The notes under the pieces: model-generated
What the model was told of the DNA's origin: nothing
What the model saw: the letters and a program-made list of their open reading frames with translations, nothing else
Database searches by the model: none
DNA from: Hyphomonas chukchiensis
GTDB lineage: Bacteria > Pseudomonadota > Alphaproteobacteria > Caulobacterales > Hyphomonadaceae
Assembly: GCF_000682695.1 (NCBI RefSeq)
Contig: NZ_AWFG01000014.1
Location: 1 to 64,000, forward strand
Length of the DNA stretch: 64,000 nt
Direction of reading: 5' to 3'
Position numbers and translations under genes: made by a program
Part shown: piece after piece, positions 24,067-33,393 of the stretch
Numbering within the stretch: position 1 is the first letter of the stretch
Layout: each line of letters starts with the position of its first letter

Positions 24067-24822
24067 TCACGCAGAAAAGCGCGCGACGTCTTCCAGCATG
24101 GCCTTGGCGGCGGCCTCGACAATCTTGCCGCCATCTTCCGCGTTGGACTGGGTCGGGTCAGACCCGATCCGGCCATCCGGGAAATCACGCCGATACTGGA
24201 CGGCGTCGCCGATCTTGCCATTGGGCGCGATTTTCGGGCTCATTTCCACCTCGGGCCGCGCCCGGTCCGGATAGGCATGATAGGTCACCGACACTTCGGA
24301 GGCTGTCGCATGGCTGCCATGGCCAACGGGATAAAGCTTGTTGCAGAGGCCCATCACGTCCCGGAAGTCCCACCAGTCGCGCCGCTTCAGTGACAGGCCC
24401 GGGCGATTGTCCTCGCCGCGCGGGTCGAAACTGCGCCGCGCGTGAATCTCGCTGAACGCCGCCTCGATCGTGTGGATATTGCCGCCATGGCCATTGTACC
24501 AATAAAGGCGCTCGAAACCGTGCCGCATCAGGCTCTCGGTCCAGTCCGTCATCGCGGCAATCATCGTCGTGGGCCGCAGGGTGATCGTACCGGGAAAGCC
24601 AAGATGGTGCTGGGCGCAGCCGACATTGAAGGTCGGTCCGACCAGAATGTCATCCGGCGCGAGGCTCTCGGCATGGCGGGCGATGATTTCCGGGCAAAGG
24701 GCATCCGTGCCGATAAAACCGTTCGGCCCGTGCTGTTCCATCGAGCCAATCGGGATGACAATGGTACGCGACTTGGTGAGCCAGCGTTCGATGTCCTGCC
24801 AGGTCGATACGGGAAGCAGCAT
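24067..24822 (-). CDS. Creatininase-family metallohydrolase
   Basis: A 251-residue protein of the creatininase fold. The metal site is seen in S-M-E-Q-H-G-P-N-G-F-I-G-T-D, and the catalytic region is W-Y-N-G-H-G-G-N. Family members open cyclic amides such as creatinine or act in cofactor pathways (MftE, FAPy deformylase ArfB). It starts 4 bp after purK, so co-expression with purine genes is likely, and a nucleotide-related amide is a reasonable guess. ATG 24822 is used. Confidence 0.85.
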   Translation of the reverse strand: MLLPVSTWQDIERWLTKSRTIVIPIGSMEQHGPNGFIGTDALCPEIIARHAESLAPDDILVGPTFNVGCAQHHLGFPGTITLRPTTMIAAMTDWTESLMRHGFERLYWYNGHGGNIHTIEAAFSEIHARRSFDPRGEDNRPGLSLKRRDWWDFRDVMGLCNKLYPVGHGSHATASEVSVTYHAYPDRARPEVEMSPKIAPNGKIGDAVQYRRDFPDGRIGSDPTQSNAEDGGKIVEAAAKAMLEDVARFSA

Positions 24823-24826
24823 GGGC

Positions 24827-25906
24827 TTAGTCCTTTCGCGGTCCGAGGCGCGTGGTAATATGGCCCATCTTGCGTCCGGCGCGCGCTTCGCGCTTGCCAT
24901 AGAGTGTCAGCGTCTCGTTCGGGGCCAGCATGGCCGGATCGATCAGGCCTGCTTTCCCGATCAGGTTTAGCATCTCCGCATCAAAAAGCCGATGCGTGTC
25001 GCCCAGCTTCCAGCCGGCAATGGCCCTTATGTGCTGTTCGAACTGACCCGTCTGACAGGCTTCCGGTGTCCAATGGCCGGAATTGTGGACCCTCGGGGCA
25101 AATTCATTGGCAATGAGGCTGCCATCCGCCATGACAAAGAATTCGAGTGCCAGGACGCCGACATGGCCGAGCGCATCGACCAGCGAGACGGCCTGGCGCC
25201 GTGCCTCCATCTCAACTTCGCGCGACAGGCCTGAAGGCACGATCGAGCGCGCCAGGATGCCCTCTTCATGCACATTGCGGGGCGGCGCCCAGCTGGCGGT
25301 CTCGCCGCCGCTTGAGCGGGCCACAATGACCGAAATCTCGCGTTCGAAGGCGACGGCGGCTTCAAGCACGCAAGGCGCGCCCTCTACGGCTTGCCAGCCT
25401 GCCGAGATATCGCTCTCAGTCTTCAGCCAGGCTTGTCCCTTGCCGTCATAGCCGTCGCGGCGCGTTTTCAGGACACCCTTGCCGCCGAGGACGGCAAGAG
25501 CAGGGGCGATATCAGTCTCGGCATCAATCGTCCGGTAATCCGCAGTCGCGATGCCGATACTGTTGAGAAAGGCTTTCTCGTCAGCCCGGTCCTGCGACAC
25601 GGCCAGCGATTTTGCGCCAGGATGCAACGGGGTGCCGGTGGCGGCAATCGCTTCCACAGCGCTGACCGGGATATTCTCGAACTCCAGCGTGACGACATCG
25701 CAGGCGCGGGCAAAGCCCGACAGCGCATCATCGTCATCATAGCCGGCCTGCCAGTGTTTCATGGCAACGCGGGCAGCAGGCGCATCATCTTCCGGGCAGA
25801 AGACGTGCACATCAAAGCCAAGCTGGCTCGCCGCACTCGCCAGCATCCGGCCCAATTGTCCGCCGCCAAGGATCCCGATCACGGCGCCGGGTGGCAAGGC
25901 AGTCAT
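24827..25906 (-). CDS. purK: N5-carboxyaminoimidazole ribonucleotide synthase PurK
   Basis: A 359-residue ATP-grasp enzyme that carboxylates AIR with bicarbonate and ATP in purine synthesis. [10 protein letters not shown] opens the N-domain, [12 protein letters not shown] is the ATP-grasp loop, and [14 protein letters not shown] closes the active site. Its ATG overlaps the purE stop by 4 bp. Confidence 0.96.
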   Translation of the reverse strand: MTALPPGAVIGILGGGQLGRMLASAASQLGFDVHVFCPEDDAPAARVAMKHWQAGYDDDDALSGFARACDVVTLEFENIPVSAVEAIAATGTPLHPGAKSLAVSQDRADEKAFLNSIGIATADYRTIDAETDIAPALAVLGGKGVLKTRRDGYDGKGQAWLKTESDISAGWQAVEGAPCVLEAAVAFEREISVIVARSSGGETASWAPPRNVHEEGILARSIVPSGLSREVEMEARRQAVSLVDALGHVGVLALEFFVMADGSLIANEFAPRVHNSGHWTPEACQTGQFEQHIRAIAGWKLGDTHRLFDAEMLNLIGKAGLIDPAMLAPNETLTLYGKREARAGRKMGHITTRLGPRKD

Positions 25907-26391
25907 CCCTCGGGAACCTCGGCTACGCCGTCAGTCTGGGCGGCGCGATAGGCGTCGAGCTTGGCCGCGACGGCGGCGTCGCTGAGGGCAATGATGGCCG
26001 CAGCCATCAGGCCGGCATTCACCGCGCCAGCTTCGCCAATGGCCAAGGTACCGACCGGCACGCCGCGCGGCATCTGAACGATTGAAAGAAGGCTATCGAG
26101 CCCTGACAGGGTCTTGGACTGGACGGGCACCCCGAGAACGGGCAGCGGCGTCATGGCCGCCGTCATGCCGGGCAGGTGCGCTGCGCCACCGGCGCCCGCA
26201 ATGATCACTTTCAGGCCGCGGCCCTTGGCGGCCTTGGCATATTCGGTCAGGCGGTCAGGCGTGCGGTGCGCGGAAACGATCTTCGCCTCGTGGGGCACGC
26301 CCATCTCTTCAAGAATGGCTGCCGCATGGCGCATGACTGGCCAGTCCGACTGACTGCCCATGATGATACCGACTTTAGGTGAAGTGGTCAT
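25903..26391 (-). CDS. purE: N5-carboxyaminoimidazole ribonucleotide mutase PurE
   Basis: A 162-residue class I Pur[10 protein letters not shown] near the start, S-A-H-R-T-P (catalytic His), [12 protein letters not shown] and G-V-P-V are all present. It moves the carboxylate from N5 to C4 of the imidazole after PurK. It overlaps purK downstream and the VOC gene upstream, each by 4 bp. Confidence 0.97.
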   Translation of the reverse strand: MTTSPKVGIIMGSQSDWPVMRHAAAILEEMGVPHEAKIVSAHRTPDRLTEYAKAAKGRGLKVIIAGAGGAAHLPGMTAAMTPLPVLGVPVQSKTLSGLDSLLSIVQMPRGVPVGTLAIGEAGAVNAGLMAAAIIALSDAAVAAKLDAYRAAQTDGVAEVPEG

Positions 26392-26786
26392 TCTGATCCT
26401 GCTTGTTCCGGCAAATGACAGACTGCTTCGACATTGTTCCCGTCAGGGTCGAACACGAAAGCTGCGTAATAATTCGGGTGGTAATGGGCGCGCAGACCCG
26501 GTGCGCCATTGTCACGGCCACCTGCTTCAAGTGCCTGCCGGTGGAAAGCGTCCACACCCGCGCGCTTGTCTGCGACGAATGCTATATGCAGACCGCTATG
26601 GGGCGACGAAGACTGGGTGATCCAGAAGGAAGGTTTGTTGCCACGTCCATAGCCACATGACGGCGGTCCGCCTGCTTCTTCGGGTTTCACCATCACCATA
26701 GCTGCGCCGATCGGGCCAAGGGCCCTATCATAGAAATCCCGCGATCGTTCAAAGCTCGCAACATTGATAGAGAGATGATCGATCAT
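26388..26786 (-). CDS. VOC (glyoxalase/bleomycin-resistance fold) protein
   Basis: A 132-residue VOC protein with two beta-alpha-beta-beta-beta units: M-I-D-H-L-S-I-N-V with S-R-D-F-Y-D at the start, and [15 protein letters not shown] at the end. Metal-ligand candidates are H4, H68 and E122. The substrate is unknown. It is the first gene of the purE-purK run and overlaps purE by 4 bp. Confidence 0.88.
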   Translation of the reverse strand: MIDHLSINVASFERSRDFYDRALGPIGAAMVMVKPEEAGGPPSCGYGRGNKPSFWITQSSSPHSGLHIAFVADKRAGVDAFHRQALEAGGRDNGAPGLRAHYHPNYYAAFVFDPDGNNVEAVCHLPEQAGSE

Positions 26787-26834
26787 GAAGACACCGGGCT
26801 TTTAAGCGGCAGGGCTGGTCATTGTGGCCAGAAA

Positions 26835-26862
26835 GCGCGCACCATAAGAATGCCGTGCGCGC
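26835..26862. repeat. Inverted repeat between VOC and diguanylate cyclase genes
   Basis: GCGCGCAC (26835-26842) and GTGCGCGC (26855-26862) form a perfect 8-bp dyad with a 12-base loop in the divergent spacer. No T run follows. It may be an operator or an RNA hairpin; its function is not evident. Confidence 0.4.
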
Positions 26863-26949
26863 GGTCAACTGGTGCCCTGTTTACACGTCACAGGTGAATC
26901 ATCTGCTGCACGTCTCCCCCTCGCCACAAATCGCGTATATCCTTGGACC

Positions 26950-27636
26950 ATGACGGAAGAATTCCATCAGGTTTCGCAGGATCAGCGCCGCGCATTGCTC
27001 GACATTCTCGGTGTCGATCTCGCGACGCTTGGCCGCCGCGAACGGGCAGCTCTGGAGGCGCTCAGCGAAGAGGTGATCGCCCTGCGCGAAGAGGCAGCGC
27101 GCCTGCGGGCGGAACTCGCCGATGCCGAGCTGCTTGCCGACAATGACGCGCTCTGCCCTGTATTCAACCGCCGGGCCTTCGAGCGCGAGGTGCGGCGCGA
27201 AATTGCGCTGGCCGGGCGTTTCCGCACCCCCCTTTCGCTGATTTTCATTGATCTCGACCATTTCAAGAAGGTCAACGATGTCTTCGGGCACGCCGCGGGT
27301 GACGATGTCTTGCTACGCATATCGGATATTTTGCTGAAGAATACGCGCGAAACCGACATTGTCGGACGCCTCGGCGGCGACGAGTTCGGGATTGTGCTGG
27401 CGCAGGCGAGTCATGCTGACAGCCTAGCCAAGGCGCGCCAGCTGACACACCTGATCGACCAGTTGATTGTCTGCAATGGCGCGGATGAGGCGGTGCCGAA
27501 GGTTCATATTGGCGCGTCATGCGGTGTGGCCGAATGGCAGGAAGGACAAGGCGCAGACACGCTAGTGGCGCGGGCTGATCAGGACATGTTCGCCCAAAAA
27601 GCGCGCAGGAAATCAGGTCGGCCGCTCCACGCGTGA
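26950..27636 (+). CDS. GGDEF-domain diguanylate cyclase
   Basis: A 228-residue soluble protein. Residues about 30-65 form a coiled coil; the GGDEF domain is about 65-222 with R-L-G-G-D-E-F (GGDEF at 142-146), the D-L-D-H-F-K-K-V-N-D metal/GTP motif, and an RxxD inhibitory site (R133-E-T-D136) five residues before GGDEF. It should make c-di-GMP with product inhibition. No sensor domain precedes the coiled coil, so the signal input is not visible. ATG 26950 has only a weak ribosome-binding site. Confidence 0.92.
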   Translation: MTEEFHQVSQDQRRALLDILGVDLATLGRRERAALEALSEEVIALREEAARLRAELADAELLADNDALCPVFNRRAFEREVRREIALAGRFRTPLSLIFIDLDHFKKVNDVFGHAAGDDVLLRISDILLKNTRETDIVGRLGGDEFGIVLAQASHADSLAKARQLTHLIDQLIVCNGADEAVPKVHIGASCGVAEWQEGQGADTLVARADQDMFAQKARRKSGRPLHA

Positions 27637-27750
27637 TCCGACACCATTAAACTCACGAAATGCGTGGTTCGCCCCCTTAACGCCACCCTTCTTCTATGAT
27701 TAAGTGTGGCAATAAAGACACAAGTTCTTAACCGCAGAAGGAGACTGCCC

Positions 27751-27918
27751 ATGTCGCTCAACGGTCGGATCAGTGAGCTCGCCAACAAACACCGCGAACT
27801 GGATGAGAAGATTTCTCAAACCCAGAAGCACCCGTCGGCTGATGCTCTTGAGCTAAAGGATTTGAAGCGACAGAAACTCAAGATTAAAGAACAACTGCAA
27901 TGGTTGAAGGCCAGCTAG
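27751..27918 (+). CDS. DUF465/YdcH family small protein
   Basis: A 55-residue, fully helical, highly charged protein: H-R-E-L-D-E-K-I near the N-terminus and L-K-R-Q-K-L-K-I-K-E-Q-L at the C-terminus match the DUF465 helical hairpin. ATG 27751 follows AGAAGGAGA. Function is unknown in this common family. Confidence 0.85.
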   Translation: MSLNGRISELANKHRELDEKISQTQKHPSADALELKDLKRQKLKIKEQLQWLKAS

Positions 27919-27989
27919 CGCAGTAGAGGCGGAACAGGTCCTCCGCCGACGCGCCTGGAACTGGTGCAGCAACGGGCGGAGGACGACCC

Positions 27990-28316
27990 ATGCGAGATAT
28001 TCTAGACCAGGACCGGCCGATGACACTCGGTGCGGTGAAACTGGCCACAGTCATTCTGGGGCTGGCGCTCCTGATGGCTGCGCTTTTCGTCCTGCTCGGG
28101 GCCTTGCTGGCCTTGTTCAACGGGCATGTCATCATGGCGCTGACCCGGCTCGCGTTCGGGTTTGCCCTCATAATTTTCCTGTTTGTCACCGTTCGGCTGC
28201 TTGGCGAGATCCTTGCGGCCCTGCACAGGCTGAACGACCGGCTCGCCATTCTGGGCGACGATATTCGAACGACCAGCCGCGTAGCGTCCGCGCCGCCTGA
28301 AACAGACGGGGAATAG
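27990..28316 (+). CDS. Hypothetical two-helix membrane protein
   Basis: A 108-residue protein with two long hydrophobic helices (about 17-42 and 48-72) and a polar tail that is helical for about 20 residues. GGCGGAGGACG lies before ATG 27990. No family is recognised. It ends 5 bp before the SDR-like gene, so they are probably co-transcribed. Confidence 0.65.
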   Translation: MRDILDQDRPMTLGAVKLATVILGLALLMAALFVLLGALLALFNGHVIMALTRLAFGFALIIFLFVTVRLLGEILAALHRLNDRLAILGDDIRTTSRVASAPPETDGE

Positions 28317-28321
28317 CCGCA

Positions 28322-29080
28322 ATGGGCGAACCCGTCACAGCGATCCTCGGCCTTGGCCGGGAAGTCGGCGATGCCATCGCGCGCCGTTTCAGCGAAACCG
28401 GCCACCGTGTAATGGCGGCTGATCCAAGCGCAGAGCGTCTGGTTACAGCGCGTAATGCCGTGCCGGAGGACGTCGTGTTTCACCATGGCGAACTGCATAC
28501 GCGTCTCGGCCTGCGCAACGCCTTCACCGCCGCCGTTGAAGGCTTTGGCCGCATCGACAATGCGGTCATCATTCCCGAACTGGAGGCGCCGGACACGCTT
28601 CTCGACTTTGCCAGCGAGAAATTCGACAAGGCAATCGCCAAGTCAATTCGTGGTACGGCCCTCGCACTGCAGGTTTTCGCCGAGCGCCTCTCCGAGCAGG
28701 AAGACCTGCCAACCGTGGGCGTCGAGCGGTTGCGGCAGAAGGGAACGATCACTTTCGTCCTCTCCTACTCCGCGATTGCCTCCATGCCGGGCCAGTTCAC
28801 TGAAACCATTTCGCAGAATGGCGTGCTTGGCGTCATGCGCGCTGGCGCAGTCGAACTTGCCGAGATGTCCATTCGCGTGAATGCCATTGTCGCCGTTCGC
28901 CCGAGTGAGGAGCGTGTCCAGAGCTGGACGACACGCCGCACGCCACTGGGGCGCACGGCGCAGGCTGATGAGATAGCCGATGCCTGCCGTTTCCTGGCGT
29001 CGCCTGAAGCCGCCTTCATTACCGGCGAGGCGCTGCGGCTCGATGGCGGCCGCATGCGCCTCTCCGGCTTGCTGGACTAG
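28322..29080 (+). CDS. SDR-fold protein lacking catalytic Tyr and Lys
   Basis: A 252-residue Rossmann protein of SDR shape. The cofactor turn is L-G-L-G-R-E-V-G in place of TGxxxGxG, and the end R-F-L-A-S-P-E-A-A-F-I-T-G-E-A-L-R-L-D-G-G is typical. Aligning P-G-Q-F-T-E-T-I-S-Q-N-G with the usual P-G-x-x-x-Y-x-x-x-K puts E161 where Tyr should be and Q165 where Lys should be. It is therefore probably not an oxidoreductase and may bind a nucleotide or partner. Confidence 0.82.
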   Translation: MGEPVTAILGLGREVGDAIARRFSETGHRVMAADPSAERLVTARNAVPEDVVFHHGELHTRLGLRNAFTAAVEGFGRIDNAVIIPELEAPDTLLDFASEKFDKAIAKSIRGTALALQVFAERLSEQEDLPTVGVERLRQKGTITFVLSYSAIASMPGQFTETISQNGVLGVMRAGAVELAEMSIRVNAIVAVRPSEERVQSWTTRRTPLGRTAQADEIADACRFLASPEAAFITGEALRLDGGRMRLSGLLD

Positions 29081-29083
29081 TAT

Positions 29084-30787
29084 CTAGGCCCGTGTGAGGG
29101 CCGAGACACCTTTGGCTTCCGGCATAACTTCATAGGTCGCAACGCGCTCTGCCGTGAAGTCGGTCGATAGGACCGTGGACACTTTGACGAACTCGCCTGT
29201 CGCCCGTTCCGGGGTCAGCGTCATCAGGATGTAGCCGTGGCCATCCGGATCGTGCCATTCGACTTCCGGGTTGGCGTCGGCAAACCGCTGGCCCAGGTCC
29301 GGCACGTCGGTAATGTAGGCACTGATGCCGGGTGAGGTGATCGATGTCGTCACGAATTCCACGCCAACGCGCTCGCCCTTGTCGTCAAGGAGCGTATCGG
29401 CCCAGGCCGAGTGAATATCGCCTGTCAGCGTCACGAGGCGGGCGCCGGCGGCCTCAACGCTGTCATACAGGCGTCCGCGCGCGGCAGGATAACCGTCCCA
29501 GGCGTCCAGATTGAACGGCAGGCCAAGGGCCGAGAAGCCGATCATCTGTTGTACTTGCGGTATCGCCTGGGCGATTTGCTCCGGGGTAAAGGCTTTCGAC
29601 ATGTCGGGCAGGGCGACGCGGGCCATCATGACCTGATTGGCGATCACCTGCCACGTCTTGCCGTTCGCGACAGATGCCTTCAGTCCCTTGTCGATCCAGG
29701 CTTCCTGTGCGGCGCCCATCATCGTGCGCGCGGGGTCATTGATGACTTTCAAATGCGCCTCGATCTGGGCCTTCATTTCGGTCTGGTCGGATGTGGTGAC
29801 GGCATCGGTCCAGCCAATGCTGGGCGAGCGACCAGTGAGGCGGGTTTCCGTTGCAAAAATCGTTGCCACATCGCCAAACGTGAAGTCGCGCCAGACGGCC
29901 GAGGTGATGTTGCCGGATTCCGGTTCGCGCATTGGCATCCATTCGAAATAGGCCTGGATGGCGCGCAGCTTGCGATCAGACCATTCGCCTTCGCCCTTGT
30001 CCGGATTGTGGTTTTCGGCGCCGGTGCGATAGCTGTCATTGGCGCTCTCATGGTCGTCCCATGTGCAGATCCAGGGCGCAGCGGCATGCGCGGCCTGCAG
30101 GTTGGGGTCTGTCTTGTATTGCGCATGGCGCTTGCGATAGTCGTCGAGCGAGACAATTTCCGTCGCTGGCTCGTGTAGGCGGCCAAGGGCCTCGGCCGTT
30201 TGCGATCCATAGCCGTCGACGCCGTATTCATAGAGATAGTCGCCAAGGTGAATGATCGCGTCGAGATTCGGCTCGGCGGCGAGGGCCTTGTAGGCGTTGA
30301 AATAGCCGAACTGCCAGTTGGAACAGGAAACCACGCCAAGCCGGATAGGCGTCGTGCCAGAGGTGGCGGTCGTGCGTGTCATGCCTTCGGGCGAGGCCAC
30401 ATCGCCTGCGCTGGTCAGCGCGGTGAAGCGGTATGTGTAGCGGGTTGCCGGGCTAAGGCCCGCAACGTCCACTTTCACGCAAAAATCATGCGATGCCTCG
30501 GCGCTGGTCATGCCGGTAATGAGGGGTGTCTCGTTGTTATCGGCCGCGAACACATCAAAGCGCACAGGGATCGGGCCCGTGCCGGACTTCGGCGTGATGC
30601 GTGTCCAGAGGATCATCTTGGTTGGCAGCGGATCGCCGGATGCCACGCCATGGTCGAAGGAAACCTCGCCCTCATAGGCCGGCGCGGCGGGCGCCAATGC
30701 ATTGGTGGCTGGCTTTGCGCACGCGGCAAGGCTAAGGGCTCCGGTGGCTGCGGCGCCAAGAAGGCCGCGTCGGGTAACTGCGCTCAT
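29084..30787 (-). CDS. phoD: PhoD-like alkaline phosphatase, exported by Tat
   Basis: A 567-residue phosphodiesterase/phosphatase. The N-terminus T-R-R-G-L-L-G is a twin-arginine signal and ends in L-A-A-C, a lipobox-like site. A fibronectin-like domain (about 40-140) is followed by the metallophosphatase core: S-C-S-N-W, H-L-G-D-Y-L-Y-E-Y-G, W-D-D-H-E and the G-D-I-H-S-A-W motif. It releases phosphate outside the cytoplasm. A strong GGAGG precedes the ATG. I see no clear Pho box. Confidence 0.92.
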   Translation of the reverse strand: MSAVTRRGLLGAAATGALSLAACAKPATNALAPAAPAYEGEVSFDHGVASGDPLPTKMILWTRITPKSGTGPIPVRFDVFAADNNETPLITGMTSAEASHDFCVKVDVAGLSPATRYTYRFTALTSAGDVASPEGMTRTTATSGTTPIRLGVVSCSNWQFGYFNAYKALAAEPNLDAIIHLGDYLYEYGVDGYGSQTAEALGRLHEPATEIVSLDDYRKRHAQYKTDPNLQAAHAAAPWICTWDDHESANDSYRTGAENHNPDKGEGEWSDRKLRAIQAYFEWMPMREPESGNITSAVWRDFTFGDVATIFATETRLTGRSPSIGWTDAVTTSDQTEMKAQIEAHLKVINDPARTMMGAAQEAWIDKGLKASVANGKTWQVIANQVMMARVALPDMSKAFTPEQIAQAIPQVQQMIGFSALGLPFNLDAWDGYPAARGRLYDSVEAAGARLVTLTGDIHSAWADTLLDDKGERVGVEFVTTSITSPGISAYITDVPDLGQRFADANPEVEWHDPDGHGYILMTLTPERATGEFVKVSTVLSTDFTAERVATYEVMPEAKGVSALTRA

Positions 30788-30876
30788 GATATCCTCCAGT
30801 GAGTTCGGGCCGCTTGTAGGGCGCGACTACGACAACTGAATGACGCTTGGCGAACTCCGAGTCTATAAGGGTGCAA

Positions 30877-31902
30877 ATGGAAAAGATTTCTCTCACTGCC
30901 AGCGCAACAGACGCCGGCCTGCGCCTCGACAGCTTCCTCGCCGACAAGGCCGGGTCCCTCTCGCGTTCACGCGCCAAGTCGCTGATCAAGGAGGGTGCCG
31001 TCATGATCAATGGCGTGCCGACTGACGATCCGCGCAAGGCCGTTGTCGAAGGCAGCACCTATACGCTGGCCCTGCCAGAGCCCATTCCCGCCGTCCCGCA
31101 GCCCGAGGATATCCCGCTCGAAATCCTGTTCGAGGACGAACACCTCATCATCATCAACAAGGCCTCCGGCATGGCCGTTCATCCTGCGCCCGGCAGCTGG
31201 GACGGGACGCTGGTCAATGCGCTCCTCTTCCATTGCGAGGGCCAGTTGCCCGGCATCGGCGGCGTCGAGCGGCCCGGCATCGTCCACCGCCTCGACAAGC
31301 TGACGACGGGCGTGATGGTCGCGGCCAAGACCGAAGCGGCCCATGTCGGTCTGTCCGCCCTCTTCGCCACCCATGATATCGAACGGTCCTACCTCGCCGT
31401 CACGCGCGGCGCGCCCCGGCCCTTGTCGGGCACAATTGACGAACCGATTGCCCGCGCCACCGGCGACCGCAAGAAAATGGCCGTCGTGCGCAATCCCGAC
31501 GGGACGCACGGGCGTGAGGCGATCACGCATTACAAGGCGCTCGAAACATTCGGCCTGCGCGACAAGGGCACCGGCCTGCCGGCTGCGGCGCTCGTCAAAT
31601 GCACGCTCGAGACAGGCCGCACGCACCAGATCCGCGTTCACATGAGCCATGTCGGCGCCAGCCTGATCGGCGATCCCGTCTATGGCCGGTCAAAAGGCGT
31701 CACCGCCTGGGGCTCAGGTGAGGATTTCGATACGGCGCGTGATGCGGCCCGCCGGTTTGAGCGTCAGGCCCTGCACGCGGCCGTTCTCGGCTTTGTCCAC
31801 CCGATCACAGGCGAAGACCTCCACTTCGAGGCCCCGCTGCCTCAGGACATGACGGACCTCATCGCAGCCTTGCGTCTCTTGCCCAAGGACGATCACGATT
31901 AG
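30877..31902 (+). CDS. RluA-family 23S rRNA pseudouridine synthase (RluC/RluD-like)
   Basis: A 341-residue protein: an S4 RNA-binding domain (about 12-75; S-R-S-R-A-K-S-L-I-K-E-G) and a RluA catalytic domain with H-R-L-D-K-L-T-T-G, catalytic D140. R-T-H-Q-I-R-V-H-M is also present. It isomerises uridines in rRNA. The S4 domain and size fit RluC or RluD; which one cannot be decided here. ATG 30877 follows ATAAGGGTG. Confidence 0.92.
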   Translation: MEKISLTASATDAGLRLDSFLADKAGSLSRSRAKSLIKEGAVMINGVPTDDPRKAVVEGSTYTLALPEPIPAVPQPEDIPLEILFEDEHLIIINKASGMAVHPAPGSWDGTLVNALLFHCEGQLPGIGGVERPGIVHRLDKLTTGVMVAAKTEAAHVGLSALFATHDIERSYLAVTRGAPRPLSGTIDEPIARATGDRKKMAVVRNPDGTHGREAITHYKALETFGLRDKGTGLPAAALVKCTLETGRTHQIRVHMSHVGASLIGDPVYGRSKGVTAWGSGEDFDTARDAARRFERQALHAAVLGFVHPITGEDLHFEAPLPQDMTDLIAALRLLPKDDHD

Positions 31903-31906
31903 GTCC

Positions 31907-31933
31907 GGCAAGGTCGGGGCTGTTGCCCCTGCC
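31907..31933. terminator. Possible bidirectional terminator between rluA-type and DUF3108 genes
   Basis: GGGGC-TGTT-GCCCC (31916-31929), flanked by GGCA and TGCC, lies in the 32-bp spacer of two converging genes. It lacks a T run, so the evidence is the position plus the hairpin. Confidence 0.35.
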
Positions 31934-31934
31934 C

Positions 31935-32825
31935 TTACTGACCATTCGAGGTGACAGCCGCTTCTTCCGTTACAATCGGTTCAAACCGCAGTTTCCTGGC
32001 CTGTAGCGTGATCTTGCCGATCTTGTCGGTGTCGGCCTGGATCTTCACGGGCACTGTCGCGCCATTTTCCAGCGGCGCCAGCCACATGCGCAGCGGGCCA
32101 TCAATGCCTGACAGGTTGTCCTTGTTGGACTCGCCCTTCTTGTAGCCGGCGACTTTTTCCATCGTCACATGACATTCGATGGCATTGCCCGACCAGGCAT
32201 CGGTCTTGACCTGTTTCATGCCGGCATTCTTGAGGTGAAGGTAGGTCAGCTGGCGCCCGTCGAAGATGCGGATTGGCCCGCCGCAAGGGTCGGCGCCCGG
32301 TGCGCGGGGCTCCAATGCAAACGTGATCAGCGCCGTGATCGGGTCATTTGTCTTAAGCACCTGCTCGGTCGTTGCGGCCGGGTCGCCCAGGTTCCCGAAT
32401 TCCGGCTGGGCCTTCATCGTGAAGCTGTCCGGCCCGATGGTCAGGTTGACGCGGCGGTTCTTCTTCCCGTCGCGGTTCTGCGAGACATAGGAATAGGTTT
32501 TCAGCGCATTGTCGCGCGTATAGCCGGACGCCTGCAGGACCATGTCATAATTGATGAACCAGTCGGCAATGCCGGTCACCTTGACCCGGGAATTGATCAC
32601 GTAATTGTCGGGCTTCATGTCGACGGTAAAGCTCGCACGGCCCGTTGCCGGGATGAACAGCACATAGGCCTTGGCTTCCAGTTCATAGATCATGCGTGTC
32701 GGCGTTCCGGCCTTCACGCCCGCCAGCACTGTCGGCGCAGCTGAGCTGGCCGGCGCTGTATCAGCCACGGCAATGCCAGCCATTGCGAGGGCAAGGCCGG
32801 AAGCAAGCAAGTATGCGCGTTTCAT
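31935..32825 (-). CDS. DUF3108 secreted protein
   Basis: A 296-residue protein with a signal peptide (about 1-22). The body is an extended beta-rich DUF3108-type domain: Y-E-L-E-A-K-A-Y-V-L, V-D-M-K-P-D-N-Y, D-P-I-T-A-L-I-T-F and a cysteine pair, one in A-D-P-C-G-G and one in A-I-E-C-H-V. It is probably periplasmic; the function of the family is unknown. It converges on the pseudouridine synthase gene. Confidence 0.8.
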   Translation of the reverse strand: MKRAYLLASGLALAMAGIAVADTAPASSAAPTVLAGVKAGTPTRMIYELEAKAYVLFIPATGRASFTVDMKPDNYVINSRVKVTGIADWFINYDMVLQASGYTRDNALKTYSYVSQNRDGKKNRRVNLTIGPDSFTMKAQPEFGNLGDPAATTEQVLKTNDPITALITFALEPRAPGADPCGGPIRIFDGRQLTYLHLKNAGMKQVKTDAWSGNAIECHVTMEKVAGYKKGESNKDNLSGIDGPLRMWLAPLENGATVPVKIQADTDKIGKITLQARKLRFEPIVTEEAAVTSNGQ

Positions 32826-33001
32826 CAGGTCGTATCCTTCGGATTAGGGCCCATCGCACTCTTATATAGGGGTGCAACACCAACAGCGCCTGAACAAGAT
32901 TGCCCCTATAATGCCCCAATCAGGCATAGGGTTGCAGTCAAGATTCATGACAGGCCATGACATGGGGCTGCAAAACTCTTGCCTGGCATGTGGCTTCGGA
33001 G

Positions 33002-33029
33002 TTGACACAGGCCCCTCCTACTGTGTAAC
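33002..33029 (+). promoter_or_regulatory. Probable promoter of rpmB
   Basis: TTGACA (33002-33007), a 16-base spacer and TGTAAC (33024-33029) lie 47 bases before the rpmB start. The -35 is a perfect consensus. Confidence 0.5.
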
Positions 33030-33075
33030 GACGCGCCTTCGAGACAACCCTGAACATGCAATCGGAGCGAGGCCC

Positions 33076-33369
33076 ATGTCCCGCGAATGTGAACTTACCG
33101 GCACCAAGCCGATCGTTGGCCACCTGGTGAGCCACTCCCAGGTGAAAACCAAGCGCCGGTTCCTGCCGAACCTGATCGACGTGACGCTTCATTCCGAAGC
33201 CCTCGACCAGAAATTCAAGATGCGTATCGCGGCGAAAGCCCTGCGCTCCGTCGACAAGCTCGGCGGCCTTGACGGTTTCCTGGCCAAGGCAAAGGACGAC
33301 AAGCTTTCGTCCAAGGCCCTCAAGATCAAGCGCGACATTGCCAAGAAGGCTGTTGCTGCTGCCGCCTGA
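33076..33369 (+). CDS. rpmB: 50S ribosomal protein L28
   Basis: A 97-residue ribosomal protein: [12 protein letters not shown]-x-V-S-H-S-type [19 protein letters not shown], and [12 protein letters not shown]. The length is normal for the alphaproteobacterial form. ATG 33076 follows GGAGCGAGG. It stands alone with its own promoter and terminator. Confidence 0.97.
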   Translation: MSRECELTGTKPIVGHLVSHSQVKTKRRFLPNLIDVTLHSEALDQKFKMRIAAKALRSVDKLGGLDGFLAKAKDDKLSSKALKIKRDIAKKAVAAAA

Positions 33370-33393
33370 TCGCTCCTGGCGACCGGCAAACTG

